Source: Leucosporidium creatinivorum
Lineage: Eukaryota; Basidiomycota; Microbotryomycetes; Leucosporidiales; Leucosporidiaceae
Length of the DNA stretch: 64,000 bases
Assembly (NCBI GenBank): GCA_001600635.1
Contig: BCKL01000015.1
Location: 124,001 to 188,000, forward strand
Reading direction: 5' to 3'
Shown here: one piece after another, positions 1 through 12,487 of the stretch
How positions within the stretch are numbered: the first letter of the stretch is position 1
How the letters are laid out: each line of letters opens with the position of its first letter
Program-made: the position numbers and the translations under genes
The notes under the pieces: model-generated
What the model saw: only the letters and a program-made list of their open reading frames with translations
Told to the model about the DNA's origin: nothing
The model's database searches: none

Positions 1-397
1 TTTGAGTTCCAAACCGCCGAGCAGGCTCCGAACTTGCCCTGACGTTTCAGAGCATTCTTTGTCCGCCGCTGACCAGGCTGAGAATGGCAGTTGGGGTGTG
101 AGGACCATAGAGAACATCCCTGAGACATCAGGATCCCGACTAGGGAGCAAGAGCGCGTCTAGCTGGCAGTTGCAAGGGGCAGCTCGGCGATGACCGCGTC
201 GGCTGGCGAGGCCGAGCTGAAGCTCAAGCTGAGTGGAGGACCTGTACCGTAGTAGAAAAGGCTTGGAAGTGCTGAAAGGATCTAGTACAGCAAGCAGCCG
301 CATCGCAAGGACAACGAGAGAGCCAAGTCTCCCGCCGCTCTCGCCTCTGTCCTTCCGCTTCTCATCTGACTCGCTTCGACGCCTCGACTCGCCTACG
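1..397. other. Left edge, no assignable gene
   Basis: An open + frame runs from the edge to a stop at 191-193 and could be the tail of an exon, but it matches nothing I recognise and shows no splice signals. The remainder is the presumed leader of the coiled-coil gene that starts at 398. Confidence 0.3.
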
Positions 398-2082
398 ATG
401 GTCAAACCGATCTGGAGCTCTTCCTGTAAAGATAGACGCGACAAGCAAGAGAAGGCGATGGGCGATACTCTCCTACAGCGTCGCGAGCAGCGGGAAGTCG
501 AGGAGGGACAAGCCGTCATCAAGGCGCTCGAGGACAAGCTGCAGGCGATGAAGGCAGCGGGAGCAGGCGGGAGTCGAGACACTTACACACAGTCCTCGAG
601 TGAGGTGCAGCTAGCTGAGCAGCAGCTCAAGAGCGAGCAGAAGAGAGTGAGCGGTTCGTGAATGAGCCGGGGCGGAGCAAGCTGACCGTTCGCGCTGTAC
701 GTCTCTCGCCTCGAGGCAGAGCTGCAAGAACAAAAGCGAGCTACTACGGCCGCAGAGCTCTCTGCTTCGACCGCTCTTCGCGACGACCAAGCTTCAGCCA
801 TCGCTCAGCGCGCTCAGCAGGACGCCGAGCAGCTCAACGCTCAACTGCTCGAGAAGGAGAAGTCGCTCAAAATCGCCCGATCGAGACTCGACCTTCGAGA
901 GACCATTCACACCTTCTTGACTGTCACGACGATGGACGAACTCGCCATCTTAGCGGTAAGTTTGACTCGGAACGCCGAACCACATCCACTCAGGACTGAT
1001 ACTCGCTTCTAGGAGCAATCGTACGCCCTGCAGCGTCAGCAGGGGGAGACGGAGATAAATGGGCCACGTTCACCGCCGTCCGAGCAAAAACAACCTGATA
1101 CGCCCGGCGCAACTTCCAGCTCGGCGCACGCGACCCCGATCAAGGAGCCCCTTACTCGTCTGCTGCAGGCCGCCTTAGTCTATGAAGGTTCTCTGAGTCA
1201 TAATGCCATGCTCAAACTCGCGTATCCGCCCTCGGGACCAGACGGCGTGACTAGAGCGGGGCTCAAGCTAGGACAGCGCATGCTCGCCGAGAAGTCGGCG
1301 CTCACCGAAGCTTGGCTTGCGTCGGGGGACAAGAGTCCGGTCGAGGAAGCGATGGATGGCCTCAAACGGCGCAAGTACAACAAGAGAGGTCTACTAGATG
1401 ATCTGTAAATAGCGGCGGTGCTGAGACCGGCGGTAGAAGAAGGCATACTGATCTCATCCTTAGCTTGAGCAGGCTGGGAGAGATGCAGCTATAGATGCTG
1501 CTAGGCGGAGTGAAGATCCGGATCGCGCTACCTGGGGTGCGCGCTGCTGCTGCTCGGTGAGTTCGACGTGAACTGCTGCGACTCATCGCCGAAGCTAAGC
1601 GGCGGCGACCTTGCTCTTTCATCTCGTTCGAAGCGAGGGCAGGAGGCGGAAGCTGATAGAAGAGTTAGATGAGCATCGGTCAACACTCGACTACCAACTC
1701 CAACGTGGTTCGGAGCTCGAAGCCAAGCTCACCTCGGCGCGGGAGAAGCAGACTCCAGGTGAGTCGAGCGATGCTCTTCCCCATCTCTCGCACTGCGCAC
1801 AGCGCTGACCGATCCCTACACATGTCGTCACAGCTTCCCCTCCCCCTACTACTCTTCCACTCCCCACCACCCCGAGCGACTCTCGCTCCTCCCCTCTTCA
1901 TCAACTCGCGACGACAGCCCACTCGCTCAACTCGACCATTCTTCATCGGCGCGAGGAGAACGGTGAGTCCAGTCCAGTCTCTTCCTCCTCCCCTCGGCAG
2001 CCTGAACTGACCCTGACCCGCTCCTTTCTGCGCGCAGTGGAGTTGCTCGGTCGACTTGGACTCGGCGAAGGAGGAGCGTGAG
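398..2082 (+). pseudogene. MVK coiled-coil family, copy 1, decayed
   Basis: This is the first of three long copies of a family of unknown function. Exon 1 (398-646) begins MVKPIW and carries the family signature RRE-REVE-GxAxIKALE-KLQA, then AEQQLKSEQKR. The next segment (701-955) is open and continues the coiled coil (VSRLEAELQEQKRA). Exon 3 (1013-1408) has its own C-terminal half. A last part (1600-2082, introns at about 1757 and 1972) matches the end of copies 2 and 3, closing VELLGRLGLGEGGA. It looks broken. Where copy 2 has the acceptor CTGCAG, this copy reads CTGTAC, so exon 2 has no in-frame acceptor. The exon 4 region has a stop in the expected frame, and the phase into exon 5 is off by one. 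Family membership is seen directly; function is unknown. Confidence 0.6.
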
Positions 2083-2410
2083 GGGACGAATAGCAGCGAA
2101 GGAGGGGCGTTGAGCCATCGCCATCGAAGGTGTGCTGCATAATCAGACGAGCGAGAGGAGAACTCTCGAGAACCGCTGTCTGACGAGCTCTCGCCCCAAG
2201 TCGGCCGCCCCACGCAGCGCTGCTCTTTCCTCTCTCCCGCTCAAACGACCCAGTAGATCTATCAAACGCATCATTCCTCCGTACCATGCAAAAAAAAACT
2301 TCTCTCACTATCCTACACATCTTCCTCCCTCTTCCCCCTCTCCCTCCCTCCTTCTTAGCGCCAAAGCCGACGCCGATTCGAGCCGTTCTATGTAACCCCG
2401 TCGAACAGGC
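2083..2410. other. Convergent intergenic spacer
   Basis: This gap lies between the 3' ends of the coiled-coil relic and NDUFS7. It holds a pyrimidine-rich tract at about 2284-2355 and nothing I can name. Confidence 0.4.
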
Positions 2411-3982
<1,572 letters not shown>

Positions 3983-4201
3983 GATGAGCTACAGAACGAG
4001 GATGTGAGAGAGAGCGCAAGAGGCGACTTGTAACTTGGCCGCGACGAGCAACAAAGTCGAAGCGAAGCTCGAGTAAGCGCGTAAAATGGCTTGTATTCCG
4101 ACCATTACTTGCTCTTTTAATATCTCGGAGCTAATTCAGAGTTAACAAGGCTACAGCTTTGAATCTTCGGTCCAGCCCTATCGCCCTACCGCCCTACAGC
4201 C

Positions 4202-6665
4202 ATGCCCTCCTCCTCCAGCTCCGGCACCTCTCTCCTGCCTTCCCTCTCCCCTCAAAACACCAAACTGCTCCTCACAGCAACAGCTACAGCAGCATTTACC
4301 ACCCTCTCGATTCTCACCACTCAACACTTGCACCGGCGGCACAAGCGGAGCAGCTTGAGGGACGATGTAGAAGGGAGGTTGAAACGAGGGGCAGCCGGCG
4401 AGTATGCTCCCGGTGTAGCAGAGCAGGAGGAGGAGGAGGAGGAGATGATTGATTTTACGAGGCCTTTACACCCTCACGCCTCCTCCGCCGAACGCTCTCG
4501 GTTCACCACCTCTGGCACCACCAGCTCGGCGCCGACTCCCTCCAACTCGAAAGGCAAGAAACCCACCTCCGAGGTCATCATCCGCGAGTCCCTAGCACGC
4601 AACTATGTCTTCTTTGGCGAGGACGGGATGGACAAGATTAGAGATGCCTTCGTTGTGATTATTGGCTTGGGAGGAGTCGGGAGCGCGGCGGCTACTATGT
4701 TGGTGAGGAGTGGAGTGAGGAAAGTTAGGCTGGTGGATTTTGATCAGGTGTCGTTGAGCAGTCTGAATGTGGGTTCTGGCTCCTTGCCTTCCCCTGCGTT
4801 CTCTCTTCCGCGCCCGCTAACTTATCGCCGAACTTTGAACCGAACAGCGCCACTCCACCGCCACCCTCTCCCAAGTCGGCACTCCCAAAGTCCAATCCTG
4901 CGCCGACTATTTCGCCGCTGTAGCCCCCTGGGTGGAAGTCGACGCCCGAGTCGAGTTGTTCTCCAAGGACGATGCCCCGAGCTTGTTGGAGGGCAAGCCG
5001 GACTTTGTGGTGGATGCGATTGATAACATTGATTCCAAGGTACGTGCTTGTCTTCTTTCTCCTCGCGCCTTTTTCTCTTCTCGTTCCCTTCTCCTCTTTC
5101 CACTTTTTCGCTCTCTCAGCGCCGAGGCTGACCGCTCGCTTCACTCTTGCTCTCTCTCCCCTCGCCCCCGCTCTCTCTGACCTAACAACACAACAACAGG
5201 TCGACCTCCTCGTCTACTGCCACAAGCACTCCATTCCCGTCTTCTCCTCCCTCGGCGCAGCAGCAAAGTCGGACCCGTCGCGGATTCAGGTTAGGTGGGT
5301 CCTTGTTTCTTGCTCCTCCTTTCCTCCTCCTTCTTTCTTCTGTCTCCTCCTGCACGAACGTAAGCTGATGAGGCAACACGCATGGACAGCGACATCTCGA
5401 CCACTTTTGAGGACCCCCTCGCCAGGTCGGTGAGGAGGAGGTTGAAGCTCGAGGGCGTGCTCAGTGGGATTCCCGTCGTCGTTCGTCGTTTCCCTTTGCT
5501 TCCCCTCTTCACTCGCTGACCTTCGCCCTCCCTCTTCCCCTTCTCACCTCTCCACTCCTCCCTCCCTCCCTTCCGCACCTCTGGCCCCCTTGTTCACCCT
5601 ACCTCCCTCTCCCACCCATCCTTCTTCCTCCACATCCCACTCGCCCCCCTCGCCATGCCCATAGTACTCGACCGAAAAGCCCCGTTCCGACATTGCGCTC
5701 CTCCCCCTGCCCGAGGACGAATTCCTCCGAGGCCAAGTGGACGAATTGAGCGCCATTGCCAATTTCAGGGTGCGCATCTTGCCCGTGTTGGGGCCCTTGC
5801 CTGCTATGGTGAGTTCTGTTCCCCCTCTTGAGGTTTGAACGAGGGGGAAGCTGGTGGGAGAAGGGGAGGAGGAGGGCAGAAGAAAAGGAGAGAGCTGACC
5901 TCTTCCGCTGGGTCGAACAGTTCGGCAACGCAGCTGCCGCCTACGTCCTTCAACAACTCGCGGGATTCCCGATGGAGCCGCTGCCGGTCAAGTATGCTCT
6001 TACTTCCTCTCCTCGCTCGTCTTGGTGGGTCGCTGACCTTCCCCTCCCCTTCTCCTCTCGCTCGCTCGCTGCTCGCCGCTCTCGCTCGCTCCTCATTACT
6101 CGCACTCGCTTCGCTCAACTCGAACAGGAACCGCCACAAGATGGCGACGACTATTCACCGCCAACTCTCTGTCCTCGAGTTCAAGCTCACTGGGTCCAAG
6201 TCCGTCTCCTCCCTTTCCCCTCGCGCTTCTTCTCGCTGACCCTCTCTTTCCCAACCTTCCTCTCCAAACTCGCCACTCCACAGCAAGCTCCCCTTAACAG
6301 AGGAAGACGTCCTCTACCTCTTTGAAGAAGTGTTCCGCGCCCGGTCGGTCGCTCCTCCCCTCGCCGTTCCTTCGCGCCCGTGTCTTGTGAGGTGGAGGAA
6401 GGAGAGGGGAGTGGTGTGGGATAATCTGGTGGTCATGGATCGGGAGGAGGCGGTGCAGTGAGTTCTCTTCTCGCTTTCTTCTCTCGGCGTTTGTGGGCGA
6501 GGCGCGGTGGAGGCGAGAGCTAACCCATGCGTGTGTTTGAATAGGCATGAGCAGCGTGTACTGTTTGGCAGTGAGGATCCCGAGGCTGTTTGGGGCGAGG
6601 AGGTGACCAGGTTGGTGGAGAAGAGGGTGAAGGAGGAGAAAAGGATTCGGAGCTATCGCGTTTGA
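4202..6665 (+). CDS. TCD1: tRNA threonylcarbamoyladenosine dehydratase (TcdA/Tcd1 family)
   Basis: This E1-like enzyme cyclises t6A37 of ANN-decoding tRNAs to ct6A using ATP. Nine exons (4202-4768, 4848-5039, 5200-5294, 5390-5480, 5665-5808, 5921-5991, 6128-6199, 6284-6457, 6545-6665) give 508 residues. A hydrophobic segment near residues 20-36 fits the membrane anchor of yeast Tcd1/Tcd2, which sit on the mitochondrial outer membrane. The ThiF-type nucleotide site is clear (GLGGVGSAAATML, then VRLVDFDQVSLSSLNRH across the first intron), followed by DAIDNIDSK and SSLGAAAKSDPSRI. The acidic C-terminal part ends RIRSYRV. It is transcribed divergently from NDUFS7, with 219 bp between the start codons. 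Yeast has two paralogues; I cannot tell which this corresponds to. Confidence 0.93.
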
Positions 6666-7159
6666 GGGAGGTGAGGGAGGTAGGAGATAGACTGTGAGAG
6701 GTGGTGCAACGAAGCGGTATAGAGCTTGTCAAGCCGCGCTTGCTACCTTTGGGCGAGAGAGGAGCAGCACGGCGAGTCGAGAGCGCCGCGCTGGGTTGAG
6801 CTGAGCTGAGCCGAGAGACTCGAGCCGAGACGCGAGCTCGCTGGACAGCCTGCTCTCCAAGCCTCTTAACCTCTAGTGGTAGAAATTGACAGCTCATCAC
6901 ATAGTACTCAGTTACCCATCGAGCCCCTGCTCCCTCGCGTTCTCTCCCGCTTCCCCCTCCTCCCTCTCCTCCACCCACCTCACGAACTTCGCGCAAACCC
7001 ATCCAGCGCAAACGGACTTCCACTCTCCGGCGCCTCCTCATAATGCAGCTCAATCCCATGCGCCGCGCAGAACGTGGCAAACGTCCTGCATTCGGCCGAG
7101 GTGTAGAATGCGAGGTTGTAGGGCGGACCGAGCGGGAGGAGGGAGATGTCGTTGAGGCG

Positions 7160-8423
7160 CTAGATAATGCCTTGGGTCTGGTCGAGTAATTTGATCCTCA
7201 GATGGTCGAATACAGCTGGTGTAGCTGGGATTCGGAGCGTTTTGAGTGACGAGGCAGCGGTAGGAGGGAAGGCCAAGTTGAACGGGTACTGAGGTTCGGT
7301 GGACTCGGCTGGAGTGAGCTCCAGTGCTTTGATGAAGGATAGAGGAATCTGAGCCAAGTCCTGCTGTGGTTCGAAGAACTTGGTGTGCGCCGAGTCGACC
7401 GAGAGGATTTGAAACGAGGGGCTGAACGAGGAGAAGAGGTTATAGAGCCGCTCGGTCGGGGCGATGATATACCAGGTCCTCGGATCGGATACTAGACGTG
7501 GTCCTTGATGCTGGACAGGCGGTACACGAAGTCCAGCCGACAGCGCGAGGGCCCGGACGTTGGGCCGCTGGCCTAAAGGCCATTCGACGGAGGGTGTGGA
7601 CTGGCCGACAAGACTGCAGCCATGTAGGCGAAGATAGCGTATAGTGGGGCAGATTTGCGCGTCGCCACAGCGCGGCACTCGGATCGTAGAGTGCTCGATA
7701 CAGAGCTGTTGGAGCGAACCTGCTCGGCGAAGCGCGGTCAGCTCAAGGTCGACCTCGGGAAGCGAGACGACTCACCTCGGTGTTTTACCGAGCTTGAAAG
7801 CGACAATTCTTCGACATAGGCGAGGTGTAGCGTCCTCAGGTTCGGGCAGTCGAGCGTGATCTGTTCCGCCATCTGCGCCGGGAGCGCCTTCCTCGGTGTA
7901 CCGCCAGTGCTCAGCTCTTGGACCCAATTGGCTAGCTGGCGCCCTCCCTCCACCTCCTTGAAGGGTTTCAGCAGCGAGGCGAGCTGTTGTTGACCCTCAA
8001 TAGCGACGAGCCGAAAGAGCTCCTTCTGAGCAATATCTCTCCAGCTCCTGAGAGCGAGGGAGCAGGCGCAGAGCACAGCGAGTCGCTCGGTGTATATTTG
8101 GTCAGGAGGGCTGGGGAGCTGAATGATGCGGTGGATGAGCTCGGGAGGGAGAGCGGGAGCTTCTCGGCGAGGGGGCGAGTCGGGGAGGCCTTCGACCAGC
8201 GGGAATGAGGAAGAGGGCGGCACGGTAGAGCAGTAGAGCTGTAGGTGAGCCGAATATGTCAGCTGTCTGCTAATAACGTAGAAACGAAGGAAGATGCACA
8301 CTGGAGACTGGAGACGAGAATGACTGAACGCACCTCGAGCGCCTCGCCGAGAGTTTGAAGATAGTCGGCGTAGGTCCCTAGCAGTGAAGCGACAGCAGCT
8401 TGCAAGTCGGTCTGTGGCTCCAT
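7160..8423 (-). CDS. F-box protein, type B copy 1 (premature TAG near 3' end)
   Basis: This is a probable SCF ubiquitin-ligase adaptor. Three exons (8423-8334, 8238-7776, 7719-7160) give 370 residues to the first stop. The first exon encodes MEPQTDLQ...LGEALE. The F-box follows: LPPELIHRIIQL, then YTERLAVL and SLALRSWRDIAQKELFR. The rest is leucine-rich with weak repeats. Translation in the same frame beyond the TAG at 7160-7162 continues to a stop at 6980-6982 and includes DISLLPLGPPYNLAFYTS, which aligns with the end of F-box type B copy 2 (AISLLPFGPPFDFSLYSS). The TAG is therefore probably a recent truncation rather than the ancestral end. The gene stands head-to-head with the F-box gene at 8917; that arrangement recurs at 35-38 kb. 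Confidence 0.82.
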
Positions 8424-8916
8424 AGCGAGCTGAACGGTCGACGCAGCCTAGACGAGGAGATATGGCGGAGGGAGAGCCGTTTAATTTCCAAGTCTCTCTC
8501 CCACGCTTACCTCGTCTCTCAGTCTCGACTCGCTTTGGGACAGCTGCTGTGCATCAGATCAGAAGCTACAAGGTGCGCTCACTGCTCACCAGCTCGCTGT
8601 ATTATTTGCTGAGCTCGCTCGCCCACTCGACAGACAACAAGCTCGTCGGCCGGTTCGCTCGACACTGGACTGCTGCACTGCTCCTTCGGCGTCGGTCTTG
8701 CATCCCAGGTAAGCCTTGGCATCTCTTCTCTCGCTGGCGCAACGACAGCACTTGCGCACCCGATGTCGGCGTCCGAACGGGCCGTCACCTCGACGTGTAA
8801 CCTGCAACACTCGCCGACAGCTCTCATGACCGACCGAGGATGGCGCTCACCTCTCTCAACTCCCTTCAGAGACATCCCCCGCAATCCTCGCACCCCTCCC
8901 GGCCCTCCCCACCACC
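8424..8916. repeat. Duplicated divergent promoter and 5'-leader block, copy 1
   Basis: This lies between the start codons of two divergent F-box genes. The stretch beginning GAGCTGAACGGTCGACG at about 8428 recurs, diverged, at about 36565. Both share GACAGCTGCTGTGCATCAGA, a leader intron donor after GAAGCTACAAG (GTGCGCTCAC), its acceptor ending GACAG, and a second donor context CCCAG|GTAAG. A weaker version lies at about 32960-33200. Conservation of leader splice sites without open frames indicates duplicated 5' UTR introns. Seen directly in the sequence. Confidence 0.75.
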
Positions 8917-10152
8917 ATGCCGACTATCTCTCTTCCCGCCGAGCTCGTCGACCACATCCTCAGCTATGTTCAGAAGCAAGAAACGCTGGCGATTTGCGCT
9001 CGAGTCGTCAAGTTGTGGCTTCCCATCGCTCGGAGCCGACTCTACCGCACCCTGAAGGTCGACCGGGAGAAGATCGAATGGCCCGGAGAGGATGGACCCC
9101 TTCTGCTCGCTCTTCGTTCCTACTCGGAGCTGGCCGCACTCGTGCACTCCCTCGAGTTCACTGCCTGGTATTCCCTCGGATCCGACGAACTGACGGAGGA
9201 GGCGTGGTCGGACGACGAAGAGGAGCTCTTAAAAGCAACTAAGGCCGAGGAACCGCTGCTTGGACGCTTCCTTGGTTGCTGCACCCGGCTAAGAAGCCTG
9301 GATGTTGAGGGGGGATCCCTCTGGATTGTGGATCTCATCAAGGTGCCGAGTGAGCTTTCTTCTGTGTCTCTGCTGCAAGGAATCAACTGACAGCTCAACG
9401 CCGCAGATCTCCTCTCCCTCTCGCTGTCTGGCTCGACCAGGCTTCGGTCCCGTGCGAGTACCATAAGCCATTTGACGCTACCGCGCATCAAGCATTTCTC
9501 TGGCACTCGTTGGTGTCCGAGCATCGAGGCCTTCGATGGCGACCGCAGCTGGGAGCTCGAGGAGCCGTCCGAGTTCGAGGACCTCGGTCAGCTCAACGGC
9601 ACCCTCTTCAAGTCTCTCACCCACCTCGAGCTCGACTCCCACCTCCACCTCTTCACTTCCGAGGCCCACGTCGACGCCATTCGCCACCTCGCCCCTCAGC
9701 TCGTATCGCTCGCTCTCCGCGGTACATGCTCCGATTGGAAACCTATCTTGCCGCTCTGCACCTCTCTCCGCCAGACTTCGCTCCTGTTCTACCGTACGGA
9801 GGAAGCCGACATCATTCCATCCCTCCCCGCCAATCTCAAGCTCATCAAGCTGCTCATCCCCCGCTGGTCGGACCCCGAGCACTCGGCGTTGTTGCCCGAA
9901 GACTTCCTCCTGCGCGTGGTCGGTTGCACAAGCTCGCTATTGAAGCAGCGAGAAGGATTGTGCTCTTTCGAGATCGCGCGCGAGCAGCGGGGGCAGGCCT
10001 ACCGTCGTGCGGGCATTCGGAGCTTGGAGCGAGTGTGCCAGGAGAAGGGGATCAGCCTACGTAGTAGGCTGTGGGTGGCTAAAGAGGGGGACTTAGTGGT
10101 GGAACCGAGGGTGGGGAACGCAGAAGTGAGGTGGACCGAGTTCAGGTGTTAG
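8917..10152 (+). CDS. F-box protein, type A copy 1
   Basis: Two exons (8917-9349, 9407-10152) give 392 residues. The F-box is right at the N terminus (MPTISLPAELVDHILSYV, then ICARVVKLWLPIARSRLYRTL). An Asp/Glu-rich patch follows (WSDDEEELLK), then CCTRLRSLDVEGGSLWI, which is conserved in all three type A copies just before the intron. The rest is a leucine-rich C-terminal region, presumably substrate-binding. The intron position and phase are the same in all three type A genes, so this is one duplicated lineage. The partner would be Skp1 in an SCF complex; the substrate is unknown. Confidence 0.85.
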
Positions 10153-10556
10153 TAGGCGTGGGGCGGGCACTGGTTCGGAGGCGACAGTTCGGCGATAGGG
10201 AAGAAACGGGAGCTGTAGACGAGTAGAGGTAATGAGCTCGACGTGCGCTAGCTAGCACATATGTGACGCCCTCCGAGTCGAGTGCGAACCCGCAGAGCCC
10301 TTCTTCGACTACAGCTCTGCGAAGGACGAGCCGACGACCGCTCGCCTCGCTTCTTTCCCTCCTCCGCTTCACTTCGTCTCGCTCGCTTTCGACCGTTGCT
10401 ACTACCAGTCGCTCTGCTGGACTACACGTAAGCTATGGACTCGCTGTTATACGGCTGTATGCTGTCCTGACTGTCCTGCACCTCTTTCAGCGCCTCTTAT
10501 CTCGAGCCGCCGCCAACCTCGTTCGTCTCCCTTCGTCGCTCCCCTACTCTCCCAGC
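10153..10556 (+). other. Leader region upstream of the next F-box-like gene
   Basis: The + frame is open through here into the next gene, but without an ATG before 10557. It contains GT-AG candidates consistent with a spliced 5' UTR; nothing else was recognised. Confidence 0.35.
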
Positions 10557-12197
10557 ATGTCGCAAGAGCAAGCTGTAGGTTCTCAGAGTTCTCGCAGCCC
10601 CGTCCTGGCCAGCTCACCAGCTCTCCACTTACAGCACAAGCCCTTCCTGCTCACTCTCCCGCCCGAGCTGCTCGCTCCCATTTTTCAGCAAGCCAACATC
10701 TCGCTCAGCAACCTCATCATCTGTCGCGCTCTACTCCCCTACACCCTCCACGCCCTCCTCGTCGAAGTCGACCTCTACTCGCAAGCTCAGATTCGCTCCT
10801 TCCACCGCGCGGTCCAGGACGACGAGAAAGCGAGGCTCGTGCGTCTGTTGACAATGTCGACCTCGAAGGACCGCGACCCCACGAGTGATGAGGAGAGCAG
10901 TGAAGAAGGTAGCGATGAGGAAGGAGATGGTGAGAGCGATTGGACGTCGACGGAGGATGAGGAGGCGCCGAAGCTGAGCAAGCCGTTGCGCATTGGCGGT
11001 GTCGTGCAAGAGGAGAAGAGGCAGTACAGAAGCTATGCGGTGGCTGAAGCTTTGCGTGAGTACTCTGTTATTGTGCTGTGAGCGGACAAGAGACGAGCAG
11101 CAGCTGACCTGAGCACCTCGGCGCAACTCGTCGCAGGTTCTCTCTCGCTCGACAACTCGGCCTCGCCATCGCCTTCGAGCTACGCCAGCTCTTCCTCGGA
11201 TGGAGTCGAGCTTTCGAGCGAAGAGGAGGATCAGCTACCCTTCGACGAAATCCTCGCCGACATGGTGCGACGCCTCATCAACCTCGAGCTCTTTTCCGCG
11301 TACGGCAAGGACGTCGCCTGCATTTTCCGCGACGACTTCTACAGTCCCGGCATCCTTTCCAAGCTCCTCCACGCCGAGATCCGCCTACAGCCATCCGAGG
11401 AATACGAGGTTGAGGACAGCGCTCTCTTCCTCGCCGCCAGCCGAATCCCCTCGCTCCGCCATCTCGACGTGGAAGGCATGAGCGAGTTTCTGCCTTTCGA
11501 CCTCTCCTCCTACTCCATCATCGACCCTCACAAACGACCGATTCCTCTGCACAGCTGGGGACTCACCTCCCTCATCCTCTCGCGCATCTGGCTATTCGGG
11601 ACCGAGTTGCGCTTTCTCTTCGCCTCTCTGGCCCAACTCGAGATGCTCAAGATTGAGGGGTACGGAACGGAATCAGCCTTCGCCTTCGCCCAGTCTCTCT
11701 CCCTCCTCCCCAAGACGCTTCAAAACCTCACCATCACCCTCCTCGGCGACGACGATGGCTCCGGCTCGGCCTCCCTCCCCACGCTCGACAACCTGCCTCT
11801 CTGGTTCCCCAATCTCCTCCATCTGCACCTCACCGGCTCAATCTTCTCCCACATCCTCTTCCACAACCTACACCTCGCGCCCAAGCTCTCCTGCCTCTTG
11901 TTCGGGCACGACAGCCCGATCAGCACCGAGGAGCTGCTTCTCCTTGTGGATCCCGCGTCGCCGGACAAGATAGATGCGCTCGAGTGGTTGGACGTGCATG
12001 TTTGCTGGAGGCCGGGAACGGGAAACACGACGGCCAAGAAGCCGATTTGGAATGAGGAGGGGATGACGAAGAAGGGAGCGAGGAAGCTGGCGAGGAAGTG
12101 TCGGGAGGCGGGAGTGGTGCTGACTGGGGGTGTGGCTTGTGCGTTGAAGATGTGTCAGTGTGTGGAGAGGGGAATGAAGTGTCAAAGGGAGTTTTGA
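10557..12197 (+). CDS. F-box-like leucine-rich protein
   Basis: Two exons (10557-11055, 11137-12197) give 519 residues. An F-box-like start (LLTLPPELLAPIFQQANIS, then CRALLPYTLHALLVEVDL) is followed by a strongly acidic serine-rich tract around residues 100-145 (SDEESSEEGSDEEGDGESD) and a second Ser/Glu patch after the intron. Leucine-rich segments follow (SLRHLDVEGM, LEMLKIEGY, LLHLHLTGSIF). The C terminus is basic with several cysteines. It is more diverged from the type A and B genes than they are from each other, but sits directly behind type A copy 1 on the same strand. The start is the first ATG in the open frame. Confidence 0.75.
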
Positions 12198-12487
12198 GGT
12201 GTGTTTGAAGGAGGGTAGGCTTTGCCGCCGCTGACTTTGACTTTCGACAGGGCGAGGACGGCTGCTGATAGGGAGCGTTCCGGTCTACCCCAATCCCGAT
12301 GCTAAGAATCTACCCGCTTGATAACCCCCAGATCTCTCGGCTCGACTCGGATCCAGGGAGCTCAGCGAGTCGACCGAGCGAAGCAGCGAAAGCGAAAGCG
12401 AAGCAACTGCTCTGCCCCTCTCTGCTCTATCGAACGCTCGAAGAGATCTTGTACATCCCTCTTTCGATCTTCGAGCCGAGCCTACAT

